Shown here piece by piece: positions 63,897-64,000 of a stretch of 64,000 nucleotides of DNA (the stretch's first letter is position 1; each line of letters begins with the position of its first letter). Both the position numbers and the translations under genes were made by a program. Below the pieces are notes generated by a model that made no database searches, was not told where the DNA came from, and saw nothing but the letters and a program-made list of their open reading frames with translations. The stretch comes from Pinibacter aurantiacus (GTDB taxonomy: Bacteria > Bacteroidota > Bacteroidia > Chitinophagales > Chitinophagaceae), in NCBI RefSeq assembly GCF_019130065.1, contig NZ_JAHSPG010000004.1, forward strand, positions 111,104 to 175,103, given 5' to 3'.

Positions 63897-64000
63897 GTTT
63901 GTCAAGATTTGAGCTAACGACTTCGTGCGGGCATCAAGATTTACCACTAAGATTCTGTGTTAACCACCAAGTCTAAGTTTGATTAAGTTTTTATAATTTT

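Overview
The window looks like a chromosomal stretch from a Bacteroidota bacterium, most likely of the Chitinophagaceae type. Supporting families are a SusC/SusD pair behind an ECF sigma/FecR switch, a GLPGLI protein, a type IX (T9SS) C-terminal sorting domain, PRTRC genes, an HYC_CC_PP protein, TAnnTTTG-like promoters and the A+T-rich interspersed repeats usual in this phylum. The genus is an inference; no rRNA is present.

Layout. (1) 1-7663, minus strand: ECF sigma factor, FecR anti-sigma factor, SusC receptor with STN domain, SusD lipoprotein and a TlpA-like redoxin cut by the window edge. This is a nutrient-uptake locus with trans-envelope signalling. (2) 7664-12701: a long hairpin element, a small XRE regulator, a truncated lipoprotein, an outer-membrane barrel/GLPGLI gene pair and a small HTH gene. 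(3) 13108-25004: accessory genes usual on Bacteroidota mobile elements (RadC-like JAB protein, SRAP/YedK, Y-family polymerase with DnaE-type polymerase, DUF72), plus a secreted M4 protease with a Ycf48-like lipoprotein. (4) 25423-33518: PRTRC genes E, C, an unrecognised gene in the usual F slot, B and ThiF, then a candidate oriT, MobA-like protein, relaxase and a TraG/VirD4 coupling protein. (5) 33639-52472: a defence-like island. It holds an unrecognised 1124-residue protein, a four-gene minus-strand cluster (REase-fold protein, CHAT protease, Avs-like nuclease-STAND protein of 1571 residues, beta-helix membrane protein), a two-gene CBASS-like unit (CD-NTase and SLATT membrane protein), a lipoprotein, an XRE regulator and a YhcG-type nuclease. 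(6) 52495-54095: tyrosine integrase next to a tRNA-Cys gene. (7) 54243-63837: core-type genes (nucleoside phosphorylase, dapF, CorA, Nudix), two tandem small-RNA-like units, a RES/Xre toxin-antitoxin pair, and a heavy-metal TonB receptor with an HYC_CC_PP protein.

Interpretation. Regions 3 to 6 read as one mobilizable element integrated at the 3' end of tRNA-Cys. It carries relaxase and coupling protein but, within this window, no mating-pair-formation genes. Its left attachment site was not found. Cargo between the coupling protein and the integrase is dominated by anti-phage-type genes. The most notable candidate for an undescribed system is the co-oriented REase-like / CHAT / STAND-nuclease / beta-helix-TM cluster at 37553-47465. 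The 1124-residue protein at 33639-37013, which contains an internal duplication, and the paired promoter-terminator units at 57816-58238 are also worth attention.
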